A stretch of DNA of 64,000 nucleotides from Siminovitchia fordii DSM 16014 = CIP 108821 (GCF_000374565.1 NZ_KB894697.1:55390-119389); one strand, 5' to 3'. Numbered from the stretch's first letter, positions 37,100 through 46,108 are shown. Notes: generated from the letters alone by a model not told the origin. Numbers and translations: made by a program.

Positions 37100-37547
37100 A
37101 AACAGGGTGGTAATAATGGTTTTTAAGAACAAAAAGGGAAGGATATAAAATCAACATAACTAATTTTTAAGGGGTTTTCCCTCTCTTTCTAGAAATCCAT
37201 TATAACTGTATATTGCATTATAACCATATAAAAATTTGCAACTTGACATGGGGTCTCATTCGGCATAATTTACGGGGGCATAGAGCCAGATATTTAAAGG
37301 GACTAGCTCAGCCGTGAATGGCTATTATGCCCTCTTCCCCATGTCAAATAGTAGATTATTATCTTGTGTACTTTTTCTTAGCAATTTTATGCATTCCAGA
37401 TTGCAAAGTTATGTATTTTTAATTTGCAAAACACAATAACCATGACAAAAGTGAGGAAAAAGGTCCAATTGTTGAATAACATGACTGACGTTTTTATAAC
37501 AGCATTGTTTTTTCAAATGTCTTTATTTCCAATTAACACTAAGACAT
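37100..37547. other. Left part of the inserted islet, no protein gene
   Basis: Besides the foldable element nothing coding is seen; base composition is more A+T-rich than the DUF4317 gene. Confidence 0.4.
37243..37347 (+). ncRNA. Candidate structured RNA or DNA secondary-structure element
   Basis: Three nested perfect stems: TTGACATGGGG/CCCCATGTCAA (37243-37253 with 37337-37347), GGGCATA/TATGCCC (37276-37282 with 37326-37332) and AGCCA/TGGCT (37284-37288 with 37319-37323). The 22-base bulge on the left includes CATTCGGC (37257-37264), which is complementary to GCC..GAATG in the apical part (37311-37320), giving an alternative pairing that competes with the third stem. No known RNA family was recognised. 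Strand is arbitrary since the stems exist on both. Confidence 0.5.
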
Positions 37548-37578
37548 AAAAAAACCTATCATTCAAGTGGAATGATAG
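37548..37578 (-). terminator. Terminator of the islet operon (minus strand)
   Basis: CTATCATTC/GAATGATAG perfect 9-bp stem; on the minus strand it is followed by a run of seven T. Confidence 0.85.
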
Positions 37579-37645
37579 AAAAAGTCTTTAATTTGATAAG
37601 TCGTAAAATATTGTACACAATATACGGAAGGTCCATTAAAAAATT

Positions 37646-37834
37646 CTACATTTTTTCATAAATCGCAACTGCTATAGTTGTTAACCCCACAATGATAGCG
37701 AATGGCATAGACATTGCTGAATGAAACTCAGGGATATATCCTTTTTGATATACTATTATTAAACATATGATCGAACTAACCAAAATACTAATCAATAACC
37801 ATCTAACCCAATTAAACTGCATTTTATTATTCAT
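37646..37834 (-). CDS. Small two-TM membrane protein of the islet
   Basis: A 62-residue protein with two hydrophobic segments (about 10-29 and 38-58). It lies 11 bp after the secreted-protein gene and shares its transcript and terminator. Size and topology recall immunity or accessory proteins, but there is no sequence match I recognise. Its role with the secreted partner is inferred from gene order only. Confidence 0.6.
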   Translation of the reverse strand: MNNKMQFNWVRWLLISILVSSIICLIIVYQKGYIPEFHSAMSMPFAIIVGLTTIAVAIYEKM

Positions 37835-37845
37835 GTACAGGTTGC

Positions 37846-38535
37846 CTACTTTCTATCAACTGAATAATATTTAATAGCTGGTTTACCTACCTCGCCATAA
37901 TAAGTTTTTTTCCATAGTACTCCGTCCCAATTCGATCTGTGCTCACGAATAATTTTAACCTTATGAGTGTGTCTGCCCTTTTTATAATAAAAATCTCTAC
38001 TAGAATAACCCTTACCTGGTCCAGATAAAGTTACCTTTACTGTTACTTTTTTGGAACCGCTTGAAGTAAGTCCAAATGATTTGTTCACAGAAGGTTTGGA
38101 AGCACTTGGAATTCCACTGCTGTATGTAGCTGAGATGGTTGCTGAAACTTCTGTAGTCTTTTCATACGTCATCCCTCTTGCTACACTTCTAATAAAATAA
38201 GGGTTAGACAAATAAGACCAGTGTTTTACTATTCCTTGGTCATACACATACCATCTATCGTATTCATAATAAGCACGTTGGGGAGTAATTGAGCCATTGC
38301 TACTAGGTGCTTGATTCACAGAATCATAATAACCTAATAAGACTTCCTGGCTTCCGTTTCTATCTATTTTCACTGGCTCATCATATTCAATATAGTTATA
38401 CCCTTCAAGAGCATCACCTGTAAGAGTTTCAATTTCCGCAATTGGGAATTCACCGGATCCTTCAACCTCTTCCGCTTGAGCGTTTGGAATACATAAAAAC
38501 ATAATAACGAATAATGCTGTAATAAGCTTTTTCAT
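37846..38535 (-). CDS. Secreted hypothetical protein of the islet
   Basis: A 229-residue exported protein: signal peptide MKKLITALFVIMFLCIPNAQA with probable cleavage after AQA, then a mature domain rich in Ser, Tyr and Lys (SATISATYSSGIPSASKPSVNKSFGLTSSGSKKVTVKVTLSG), ending in a basic, aromatic tail. No cysteines in the mature part. The alternating pattern suggests a beta-rich fold. It is first of a two-gene operon inside the 2-kb segment bounded by the DUF4317 repeat. A bacteriocin-like or surface role is possible but unproven. Confidence 0.7.
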   Translation of the reverse strand: MKKLITALFVIMFLCIPNAQAEEVEGSGEFPIAEIETLTGDALEGYNYIEYDEPVKIDRNGSQEVLLGYYDSVNQAPSSNGSITPQRAYYEYDRWYVYDQGIVKHWSYLSNPYFIRSVARGMTYEKTTEVSATISATYSSGIPSASKPSVNKSFGLTSSGSKKVTVKVTLSGPGKGYSSRDFYYKKGRHTHKVKIIREHRSNWDGVLWKKTYYGEVGKPAIKYYSVDRK

Positions 38536-39036
38536 TATTTTACCCCCCTACTCAAATTGAATTGGTCAAACGTCTTTCTCACTGTTTGGCTGTCGAAAAA
38601 ATGTTAACAATTTACAGAATTTCCACTCGATTTAGAATCCAACTCCTCATACAATTTATTAATACTGTTTTTCTCGGAGATTTACTTTATAAGGTTAGTT
38701 CCAAAGGGACGATCTTTAAAAATCTCACCCTTTGAACCGTAAAATATTACAATCTCAATAACCTCTCTATATGGTACTAAGAATTGCCGAACGCCTTTTT
38801 TAGTGAGAACCTATATAATTATTAATTATGACTTCCAATATTTCGGAATTTTTAATATTGTACAATTTTATTTGTTTGTACACAAGCCTAAACTAGAATT
38901 TCTATATAATCACAACGAACTATTTTTTTTATTATATGCTCCCATCCGATTTTTATTTAACTAAAGTTTCGGATATGATAAATAAACTTCAATATTTGGC
39001 ATTACAGGGATAGTGCACAAGCTACACCAAACATTT
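38536..39036. other. Right part of the inserted islet
   Basis: About 500 bp of A+T-rich sequence with the promoter region of the secreted-protein gene; no integrase, transposase or other gene found. Confidence 0.4.
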
Positions 39037-39177
39037 CTACCAGTCTCAAAGACTTAGAGTACGTCATCCAAGTCAACTTCAACGGCAAGCGCTGCTTAAT
39101 GATTGAGGTTGATGAAGACACCATGATCGAAGGCTTTAAATTGATCCCGGAGGCATCGTTGGGATAAAGGCAATGAA
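39037..39177 (+). pseudogene. Truncated second 3' end of a DUF4317 gene (right repeat copy)
   Basis: Reads ISTSLKDLEYVIQVNFNGKR ... to the same final EASLG and stop. From 39069 it is nearly identical to 36991-37099, but upstream (39037-39068) it stays similar in protein while differing in DNA, as an allele from another strain would. That is the expected scar when an element brings its own gene end. Confidence 0.8.
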
Positions 39178-39356
39178 GATTAAGCGAAATTCATAAATAA
39201 TGTGGAACAGCTGAACCAATTGGGATTAATGTTGAAAGCTTTACTATCAAGATCAGCATAGAATCTATCAGTTAAACCCGAAAAATGGATAGTCAGTCAT
39301 TTTTAACGGAATCTGTTTACAACCATTGTTAAGTATGGAATAGAGTATATAAAAAT
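39178..39356. other. Spacer between islet and next operon
   Basis: No feature seen before the terminator at 39357. Confidence 0.3.
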
Positions 39357-39383
39357 AGGGAATCCCGCTGGCAGGGGTTCCCT
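39357..39383 (-). terminator. Terminator of the ECF sigma/TPR operon
   Basis: AGGGAATCCC pairs with GGGGTTCCCT; on the minus strand TATTTTTA follows. Confidence 0.75.
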
Positions 39384-41580
39384 AATTCACATCCTTCACC
39401 GCCTCGATAAATTTCTTCATCGCTGGTTTATCAGTTGTTTTCATCCAAATGGACAGGTCTTTATCTCTGTTTTTAAAATATAAATCGAGTGTTTCTTTTA
39501 GTTCCTGACGATAGAGGGGATCTGTTTCACTTTCCTCTTCAAGTGCTTGAACCATGTAAAACCAATCCCTATTTTCGTCGGCAAAAGGCCGTTCCGGATA
39601 CTCCTTTGCCATGGCCATGGCATGTTCGAATGTCTTTCCTTCATATAATTCCACCGCCAGCCAGCTTCCAATAAAACGATGGCTTTTATCCCGGTTCATT
39701 ACTTGTTTAAAACGTTCGCTTGCTTCCTTTAATTTTCCTTGCTTCATTAGTGCACTGGCGTAAATGGCTTGATCGTAGTCATCAAGGCGGCCATCAACCG
39801 CTGCAGCATACTTATCAAACCATTTGTTGAAGGAATCCCATTTCTGTTTCTCATAATAATATTCAACAAGCCTGAATATGGCTTGTGGAGAGTTTGCTTT
39901 TTCGGCATATGCTTGTAAATAAGGAATACCTTTTTCATTCTCGGTTGCATGCTTGTCGGATGATTCAGCACCCATCAGCCGAACAATCATACGTAAACTA
40001 TGAATGTCATTCGGATTCTTTTCATAATTAGATTGATAGGCTGCCAGTGCTTTTTTTAATTTTTTATCAAGCAATAGTCGGTCTGCTTTCGTCATGTTTC
40101 GTTCCTTTAAATAAAAGAAAGGTATTTTTCCAACCGTATCTTCATTCAGCCGGTAACCGTCACTGCGTGAAATCAGCTCACCATCATCGCTATAGGCCTC
40201 AACAGACCAATAAAACCGGTTATTCGTATTTGTAAATGCCAACAGTGATTCTGGGCTTACCGTAGACAGATCATCACCAGGGAATATTACTCCAAGCGGA
40301 TGATTATATACCTCTTCCACCGGCACTTTGATTTGATTGTCTGCAATGTATGATTTAAATCCCGTACTGACCGAGCCGGAATCAATATCTGCTCCCAAGC
40401 TTAGCTGGTAATAGTCTGCGCCCTCCACCTTTTCCCAGGAAAAGAGAATCTGTTTATCAGTTATTTTTTGTTGATTGACTGGAGAGTTGAGTTTGATCAA
40501 TTTTTGCAAGGTGATGTTATAAGTGATTGTTTTCTTTTCTCCAACATCAAGCCATTCATCCATATCAACCGGCCATGTCCAGCCGTCAATTTGATCAAAG
40601 CTTAATCCTAAAGCGACTTGATAGCTTCCTGGCAATACCCCTGAAATTTCGAAATATCCATCCGCGTCTGTTGTGACTTGATATGCTTCCTCCGGTCCAA
40701 CACTTCTGGAGACTTTTTCTTCTGACCGTAAAAAGACCCCTGCATTCGCTACGGGCGTACCATCACTGTAAACAATTCTTCCTTTGACCGTATTATTTAT
40801 ATGGCTTTGTTGTGTTAAGGCAGTTTGTATATTTTTTTTCATAGATAAAAGTTCTTCATAACCAGCGGGTGTTTCATCTGCCATCATTTCTTCATACTTC
40901 GTTAATGCTTTGTTAACTTCCTTGTAAGCATCCAGTACATGACCTTGGCGGAGTTTGATTTTCGCTTTCTGCTGGGCTATTTTTGCTTGGACATATTCAT
41001 TTTCCGGGTCATTGCTACTCATTTCTTGTAAAAGTTGCTTGGCTGCCGAATAATCGGACTGTTCAATAAAGATTTCCGATTGTTCTAATTGAAACTCCTG
41101 ACCTGTCCATGAATCGTTACCAGCTGTGCGTTTGCTGGCTTTTTGCAGGATGTCCTGTGCTTTGTCAACTTGGCCAATAGTCTTATAATGAACCGCAAGC
41201 TGTTTTGCCGCAAAAGCAAAATACTCATCTATCGGGCCTTTTTTTACATACATGTTCAAATATGGAAGCATTTCATCCCAAGTAAAAGTTATGGCATGAT
41301 CAGGATGGCTGAATTGGGAAAACGCTGGCCCGACGTATACATCAAATTGGTTGGCCGTGTAATCGTTCAGAATATAGTCCTGGATGATTCTCCATTTTTG
41401 CGAGTCCAAAATCGTTTTGCTGTCAAGGGATTCCAACAGCTTTGTCTTGGCTGCAGGATTGGTATTCCCCGCTTGCTTTTTCGCTATATATAGTTGAATT
41501 TGAGGGCTTATGAAAAAAACTATCAATAGGATACTAATTAAAATAAAGACAATATGCTTCACTTTCATTTTAATCTTCAT
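39382..41580 (-). CDS. Membrane-anchored TPR protein with carboxypeptidase regulatory-like domain
   Basis: A 732-residue extracytoplasmic protein with one N-terminal TM anchor (residues about 8-25). Residues 100-260 are TPR-like helical repeats (FAAKQLAVHYKTIGQVDKAQDILQKA). About 265-360 is a CnaB/carboxypeptidase-regulatory fold (VKGRIVYSDGTPVANAGVFLRS, TTDADGYFEISGVLPGSYQVAL), then a fibronectin-like segment, then more TPRs (LKKALAAYQSNYEKNPNDIHSLRM). Such proteins scaffold or sense cell-wall structures. It overlaps the 110-residue gene by 11 bp and is the last gene of an ECF sigma operon, so it is likely the effector or sensor of that pathway. Confidence 0.8.
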   Translation of the reverse strand: MKIKMKVKHIVFILISILLIVFFISPQIQLYIAKKQAGNTNPAAKTKLLESLDSKTILDSQKWRIIQDYILNDYTANQFDVYVGPAFSQFSHPDHAITFTWDEMLPYLNMYVKKGPIDEYFAFAAKQLAVHYKTIGQVDKAQDILQKASKRTAGNDSWTGQEFQLEQSEIFIEQSDYSAAKQLLQEMSSNDPENEYVQAKIAQQKAKIKLRQGHVLDAYKEVNKALTKYEEMMADETPAGYEELLSMKKNIQTALTQQSHINNTVKGRIVYSDGTPVANAGVFLRSEEKVSRSVGPEEAYQVTTDADGYFEISGVLPGSYQVALGLSFDQIDGWTWPVDMDEWLDVGEKKTITYNITLQKLIKLNSPVNQQKITDKQILFSWEKVEGADYYQLSLGADIDSGSVSTGFKSYIADNQIKVPVEEVYNHPLGVIFPGDDLSTVSPESLLAFTNTNNRFYWSVEAYSDDGELISRSDGYRLNEDTVGKIPFFYLKERNMTKADRLLLDKKLKKALAAYQSNYEKNPNDIHSLRMIVRLMGAESSDKHATENEKGIPYLQAYAEKANSPQAIFRLVEYYYEKQKWDSFNKWFDKYAAAVDGRLDDYDQAIYASALMKQGKLKEASERFKQVMNRDKSHRFIGSWLAVELYEGKTFEHAMAMAKEYPERPFADENRDWFYMVQALEEESETDPLYRQELKETLDLYFKNRDKDLSIWMKTTDKPAMKKFIEAVKDVN

Positions 41581-41902
41581 ACCGCATCACCGTCTTTTCC
41601 AAGTCTTCTTTCCAATATACATAGTCCTCTATCTCAATAAGTTCGCCGGCTTTCTTTTCCGTGGAATCTGGAATGCTATCATAGTTGTTGATATATTTAA
41701 CTCCGAGAGATAAACATATCAACATGCAAATCCCAGTCAATGGAAGAAGGGGGAGTTCTATTTCTTTATTCCAAATCAACCGGGCTTTTTGCTTGAATGT
41801 GATTGGACGGAGAGAGTCCATGACTTCCTGCTGTTTGGAAAACGTAATATGATTCATCTCGTTATCTAGCTGTTTTTTTAGGGCTTTCCGCTGGCTTTTC
41901 AA
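41570..41902 (-). CDS. Single-TM protein, probable anti-sigma factor without zinc motif
   Basis: A 110-residue protein with a cytoplasmic N terminus of about 48 residues, one TM segment (LLPLTGICMLICLSLGVKYI) and a short acidic outer tail. TTG 41902 follows AAAAGGAGAGG with ideal spacing, which supports this start even though it overlaps the sigma gene by 41 bp. Position between an ECF sigma and a membrane protein suggests an anti-sigma factor, but the HxxxCxxC motif is absent. Confidence 0.7.
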   Translation of the reverse strand: MKSQRKALKKQLDNEMNHITFSKQQEVMDSLRPITFKQKARLIWNKEIELPLLPLTGICMLICLSLGVKYINNYDSIPDSTEKKAGELIEIEDYVYWKEDLEKTVMRYED

Positions 41903-42443
41903 TGGAAACCTCTCCTTTTGTTAATAGATTTTTCAATAGGAGCCGACCACGTTTGAGTCTTGATTTTACTGTGTTTTCATTCGTTTTGGTTTGTGATGCA
42001 ATTTCTGAGATCTTCAATTCATTAAAATAATACAATGTAATCGCTTCGCGGTATTTATAGTCCAATTGTTGAATGGCTGTACTTATATTATGATTTAAGG
42101 CCATATCAAAGATCGCTTCTTCGGGGCTTTGAACGGTTTCGTCACCTTTGATACGGTCCACCATGTCAAAATGAAATGATATATTTTTCCAATGCCATTT
42201 CCGCATTCGGGAGCGGCATTGATTAAGGACAATGGTGGTAAGCCAGCTCTTTATTTTTTCGGGATTCTCCAGCTGATGAATTTTTTCAAAAGCGGTAATA
42301 AAAGTATCTTGAACAGCTTCTTCGGCTGTTTGATAATCTTTAACAAGTAAATAAGCGGTGCGCAATAAGTAGTCCCCGTATTGATGCATTACCTGCATTA
42401 AGGCGTGTTCATCTTTTTCTTTGAGTTTATCGATATAATCCAA
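41862..42443 (-). CDS. ECF-family RNA polymerase sigma factor
   Basis: A 193-residue sigma factor: region 2 (YGDYLLRTAYLLVKDYQTAEEAVQDTFITAFEKIHQLENPEKIKSWLTTIVLNQCRSRMRKW) and region 4 (LDYKYREAITLYYFNELKISEIASQTKTNENTVKSRLKRGRLLLKNLL). TTG 42443 has AAGGGGG 9 bases upstream. First gene of a three-gene overlapping operon with the single-TM protein and the TPR protein. Confidence 0.92.
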   Translation of the reverse strand: MDYIDKLKEKDEHALMQVMHQYGDYLLRTAYLLVKDYQTAEEAVQDTFITAFEKIHQLENPEKIKSWLTTIVLNQCRSRMRKWHWKNISFHFDMVDRIKGDETVQSPEEAIFDMALNHNISTAIQQLDYKYREAITLYYFNELKISEIASQTKTNENTVKSRLKRGRLLLKNLLTKGEVSIEKPAESPKKTAR

Positions 42444-42856
42444 AACGGCCGGCCCCCTTTCTGAACGGGTATAATATATAGATGCAATGGGTGGTGAAAT
42501 AGTTGCAAAAAGTGAAAAACTGTCTCAGTTATAACTATACAGGGATGTACCATATGACGAGACATTTTGTTATCCGTATATATTGCAACAATTCATGTCA
42601 TTTAGGTTATACTGTTTGACATACAGTCAGAAGGAAGAATGTAATTGTTCCCGAGTGTAATGAAGGTGAAAAATCGGTAGGGGACGGGACGGAATACACA
42701 AGTTGGCTTTTAGAGGGTGTTCAAAAAAACATGAAATGATAAGCGGAATCTCTTCGGTGACTGGTTTAAACTTGAAAACTTTTGGAACATGGCATTTTAA
42801 ATGAAATCTATTGTTGCGTCCTTTACATCCTTGTGTTAGGATGATTATTGTACATA
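42444..42856. other. Intergenic region between ECF operon and yhgD
   Basis: About 410 bp with the divergent promoters. On the minus strand a TGCAAC-type motif lies about 60 bp before the sigma gene, possibly an ECF -35. No gene seen. Confidence 0.35.
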
Positions 42857-42879
42857 TGACCAAAACGTTCAAATGGTCA
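42857..42879 (+). promoter_or_regulatory. YhgD operator 1 (upstream of yhgD)
   Basis: A 23-bp palindrome with arms TGACCA and TGGTCA, 34 bp before the yhgD start. Same length and TGAC...GTCA ends as the two sites before yhgE. Confidence 0.65.
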
Positions 42880-42913
42880 TTTTATAGAATGCCCGGAATG
42901 AAGGTGAAAATAA

Positions 42914-43489
42914 ATGGCCATTGACCGGAAACAGCAAATTATACAGGCTGCAACAAATTCTTTTTCCTTATTCGGCTACAAAGCTACAACAATGGATCAA
43001 ATAGCTAAATTAGCCAACGTTGGCAAGGGGACGATTTACACATTTTACAAAAATAAAGAAGAGTTATTTCATGAAATCATCTCTTCCTTAATTCATGAAA
43101 TGAAAGTATCTGTAGAAAGAACCGTAAGTGAAGATTCATCTTTTTACGAGAAGGTGGATAGCGCGCTTTTTACGTTATTGGAATTCCGGACAGAACATCA
43201 ACTGATGATCAAACTCATCCAGGAAGAAAAAGATATGGGGACTCCTGCAGTTAAAGAAGTGATCCAAAAGATAGAAAATACGATTGTCCAGTACGTGGGA
43301 AAAATCGTCCAAAAAGCGGTAGAAAAAAAAGAAATTAAACCATGCAATCCCGAGATTACTGCTTTTGTTATCTTAAAACTTTATATTGCCCTCATATTTG
43401 ATTGGGAGAAAGTCCATAAGCCGCTGGAGAAAGACGAAATATCAAAACTGTTTAAATTGTATTTGTTAAATGGGTTATCCATAAGATAA
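42914..43489 (+). CDS. yhgD: TetR-family regulator YhgD
   Basis: A 191-residue TetR protein: HTH IIQAATNSFSLFGYKATTMDQIAKLANVGKGTIYTFYKNKEELFHEI, then a helical ligand domain. The gene next to it is a YhgE/Pip homologue, as in B. subtilis, which supports the name. AAGGTGA lies 7 bases before the ATG. It probably represses both itself and yhgE through the 23-bp TGAC...GTCA sites. Confidence 0.85.
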   Translation: MAIDRKQQIIQAATNSFSLFGYKATTMDQIAKLANVGKGTIYTFYKNKEELFHEIISSLIHEMKVSVERTVSEDSSFYEKVDSALFTLLEFRTEHQLMIKLIQEEKDMGTPAVKEVIQKIENTIVQYVGKIVQKAVEKKEIKPCNPEITAFVILKLYIALIFDWEKVHKPLEKDEISKLFKLYLLNGLSIR

Positions 43490-43510
43490 TCCTTATTTTT
43501 AGCTCATATT

Positions 43511-43575
43511 TGACTAAATGAACAAAACGGTCAAAAATTTTTTGGTGGTAAATGACCAAATGAATATTTTAGTCA
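43511..43575 (+). promoter_or_regulatory. YhgD operators 2 and 3 (upstream of yhgE)
   Basis: Two 23-bp sites, 43511-43533 and 43553-43575, each starting TGACYAAATGAA and ending GTCA; start-to-start distance is 42 bp (four turns). They share the pattern of operator 1. An ATG at 43518 lies inside operator 2, so it is not the yhgE start. Confidence 0.65.
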
Positions 43576-43595
43576 ATAATTTGGAAGGGAGAGAC

Positions 43596-46064
43596 ATGTT
43601 TATGGAGAAATCGAATTTTTTAGCGGAATGGAAACAAATCTTTACGAATAAAAAGGTACTTATTCCGATTATTGCTGTTGTGTTTGTTCCATTATTATAT
43701 GCAGGGATGTTCCTGTGGGCTTTCTGGGATCCGTATGACTACTTAAAGGATTTGCCTGTTGCTGTGGTAAATGAAGATGCTGGGGCTGACTACGATGGGG
43801 AGAAATTGGAATTAGGAAAGGAATTGACCGATAAGCTAAAGGATAATGATGAATTTGAATTTCATTTCGTTCCTAAAAAAGATGGTTACCGGGATCTAGA
43901 AAATAGAAAATATTATATGTTGATTGAAATACCGAAGGATTTTTCGGAAAATGCAACTACCCTAATGAATGAAAAGCCGAAGAAATTAGAACTGAAATAT
44001 GTACCGAATGAGGCTTATAACTTCCTTTCCTCCCAAATTGGGGAAACAGCAGCGAAGGAAATCAGGGCTGAAGTAGCCAAGGCTGTCACGTCTACATACG
44101 CCGAAACAATGTTTGATAAGGTTGGAGAAGTTGCTAAAGGTCTTGAAAAAGCCAGTGATGGCAGCGGGAAATTGGATGATGGGGCAAAAGACCTTGCAGA
44201 TGGCTCCAAAGAGCTTAAAGATAATTTAGGAGTTTTAGCATCAAGTTCTATTGAATTTGAAAATGGAGTGACAAAAGCACGTTCCGGAACTGATGAGCTG
44301 GCCAATGGTTCACAAAATTTGGCCAGTGGAATGGATCAATTAACAGATGCCAGCGATAAGCTTACCAGTGCATCCAAAGACGTTGAGAAAGGCTCTAAGG
44401 CTTTAAATGGCGGTATTTCGAAGGTTCAAAACGGTCTGCAAGAAGTAGATGGGAAAATCCCGGATTTAGTAGCAGGGACAGGTCAGGTTCAGGATGGATT
44501 GAAACAGCTTCAAACACAATTGCCTAAACAGATGGCCGATACCATTAGTACAAAGATTGAGGCAAGCGGGCAGGAAATGAACCAAGGATTGGATCAATTA
44601 AATAAGGGGATTACTGGCAAGCTGGAAAATGACTTGGCAAATGGACTGTCGGGGCAGCTTTCAGCAGGTATAGCAAAGGGAGTCGCCAATAATATTGAAA
44701 ACATGCAAAATGAACAGATGAATAAATTGTCTCAAGCTTTGTTGGAAAATGGGATTCCTCAAGAAGCGGTTCAAGGAATCATTTCTCAAGTAAATGCTTC
44801 CTCCCCTTCAAAAGAACAAATTGAGCAATCAATGGTGAATCAACTTCAGCCGCAGGTAGAAGCAGGCGTTAAGCAAGGAATGAGTCAAGCCACTGCCGGT
44901 ATCGATGGTGCATTCAACTTATATAAGAGTGAAGTAAATAAAAAGCTCGGCACTTCTACTGCCGGCTTGGACGAAGAGATCCAAAAAGCTGTTGATCCGG
45001 TATTTAATCAATTGACAAATGGCCTCGGATCCATTCAATCCGGCCAGGCTGCACTTCAGGAAGGTGTCCATCAGCTATCAAATGGGGCAAAAGAGCTCAG
45101 CGATGGATCTTCCAAGTTAAGCAGCGGCCAACAAGAGTATGTTAAAAACATGGAAGCATTCAAACAAAAAATGAAAGAAGCAAATTCAGGGACTCACCAA
45201 TTATCAGATGGTGCCAATGAGTTGAGCAATGGAATGGGGCAGCTGGCAGACGGCTCATCCAAAATCAAAGACGGTTCGCAAAAACTGGCTGATGGTTCCG
45301 AAAAGCTTTCAGACGGAACAACTGAACTGAAGGATGGAACTGCAGAGTTACATGAGAAGTTGAGTGATGCTGCAGATGAAGCAGGCTCAGTTAAGGCCAA
45401 TGATGATACGTACGATATGATGGGAAGCCCCGTCAAAGTGGAAAAGGAAGAAGTGAACCCGGTTCCTAACTACGGTACAGGTTTTGCACCATATTTTATT
45501 TCATTGGGATTATTTGTAGGTGCTTTATTGATGACCATTGTCTTTAACTTAAAGGAGCCTGCTGTAAAACCACGCAATGGCATTACCTGGTTCCTTGGGA
45601 AATTCGGGGTTGTAGCTATCACGGGAGTAATCCAGGCGTTATTGGTAGATGCTGTCTTACTATTCGGATTGGGAATTGAAGTGAGGAGCGTTCCACTGTT
45701 CATTTTTGTATCAATCATTACAAGTATAACTTTTATGGCAATGATACAACTGCTTGTCACAACATTGGGAGATCCGGGCCGTTTCATAGCGATTGTCATT
45801 CTTATTATGCAACTGACAACAAGTGCAGGTACATTCCCGCTGGAGTTAATTCCAAAGATGATCCAGCCATTTAATGACTTATTGCCAATGACTTATACTG
45901 TTCAGGCATTTAAAGCGGTCATTTCCAGCGGAGATTACTCATTCATGTGGCATAACATCGGAATTCTGGCACTATATACACTTGGCTGTGCCGCGTTGAC
46001 AATCACATACTTTATTATCAAAAATAAAAAATCTAATCAGCAGCAGGGAGAAACTGCAGCATAA
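43596..46064 (+). CDS. yhgE: YhgE/Pip-family membrane protein
   Basis: An 822-residue membrane protein of the YhgE/Pip family (phage-infection protein in lactococci). One TM near the N terminus (about 20-42), an extracellular region to about 640 with many LSDGANELSNG-type heptad-like repeats that form long helices, then six C-terminal TM segments (about 650-815) of the ABC-2 type. It is related to ESX/type VII EsaA-like and export proteins but its function in Bacillus is unknown. ATG 43596 or 43602 follow GGAAGGGAG. Confidence 0.88.
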   Translation: MFMEKSNFLAEWKQIFTNKKVLIPIIAVVFVPLLYAGMFLWAFWDPYDYLKDLPVAVVNEDAGADYDGEKLELGKELTDKLKDNDEFEFHFVPKKDGYRDLENRKYYMLIEIPKDFSENATTLMNEKPKKLELKYVPNEAYNFLSSQIGETAAKEIRAEVAKAVTSTYAETMFDKVGEVAKGLEKASDGSGKLDDGAKDLADGSKELKDNLGVLASSSIEFENGVTKARSGTDELANGSQNLASGMDQLTDASDKLTSASKDVEKGSKALNGGISKVQNGLQEVDGKIPDLVAGTGQVQDGLKQLQTQLPKQMADTISTKIEASGQEMNQGLDQLNKGITGKLENDLANGLSGQLSAGIAKGVANNIENMQNEQMNKLSQALLENGIPQEAVQGIISQVNASSPSKEQIEQSMVNQLQPQVEAGVKQGMSQATAGIDGAFNLYKSEVNKKLGTSTAGLDEEIQKAVDPVFNQLTNGLGSIQSGQAALQEGVHQLSNGAKELSDGSSKLSSGQQEYVKNMEAFKQKMKEANSGTHQLSDGANELSNGMGQLADGSSKIKDGSQKLADGSEKLSDGTTELKDGTAELHEKLSDAADEAGSVKANDDTYDMMGSPVKVEKEEVNPVPNYGTGFAPYFISLGLFVGALLMTIVFNLKEPAVKPRNGITWFLGKFGVVAITGVIQALLVDAVLLFGLGIEVRSVPLFIFVSIITSITFMAMIQLLVTTLGDPGRFIAIVILIMQLTTSAGTFPLELIPKMIQPFNDLLPMTYTVQAFKAVISSGDYSFMWHNIGILALYTLGCAALTITYFIIKNKKSNQQQGETAA

Positions 46065-46068
46065 GATC

Positions 46069-46108
46069 AAAGCCAGGTATATGAGATGGTTCATATACCT
46101 GGCTTTTT
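46069..46108. terminator. Terminator after yhgE
   Basis: AAAGCCAGGTATATGA pairs perfectly with TCATATACCTGGCTTT, followed by TT. Confidence 0.9.

Noticed and set aside
37290..37332. tRNA-like stretch GGGACTAGCTCAG
   Set aside because: Only the D-arm-like bases are present; there is no anticodon arm, T-arm or acceptor stem, and the region folds as nested stems instead.
36991..39177. Integrase or transposase gene in the islet
   Set aside because: All frames between the repeats were read; only the secreted and two-TM proteins are credible.
43518..43595. N-terminal extension of YhgE
   Set aside because: Covers two operator sites and has no ribosome site; the family start is at 43596/43602.
44110..45400. 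Repetitive yhgE coding sequence as a DNA repeat array
   Set aside because: The repeats are protein-level heptad-like motifs (LSDGANELSNG type), with DNA that varies, so it is normal for the family.
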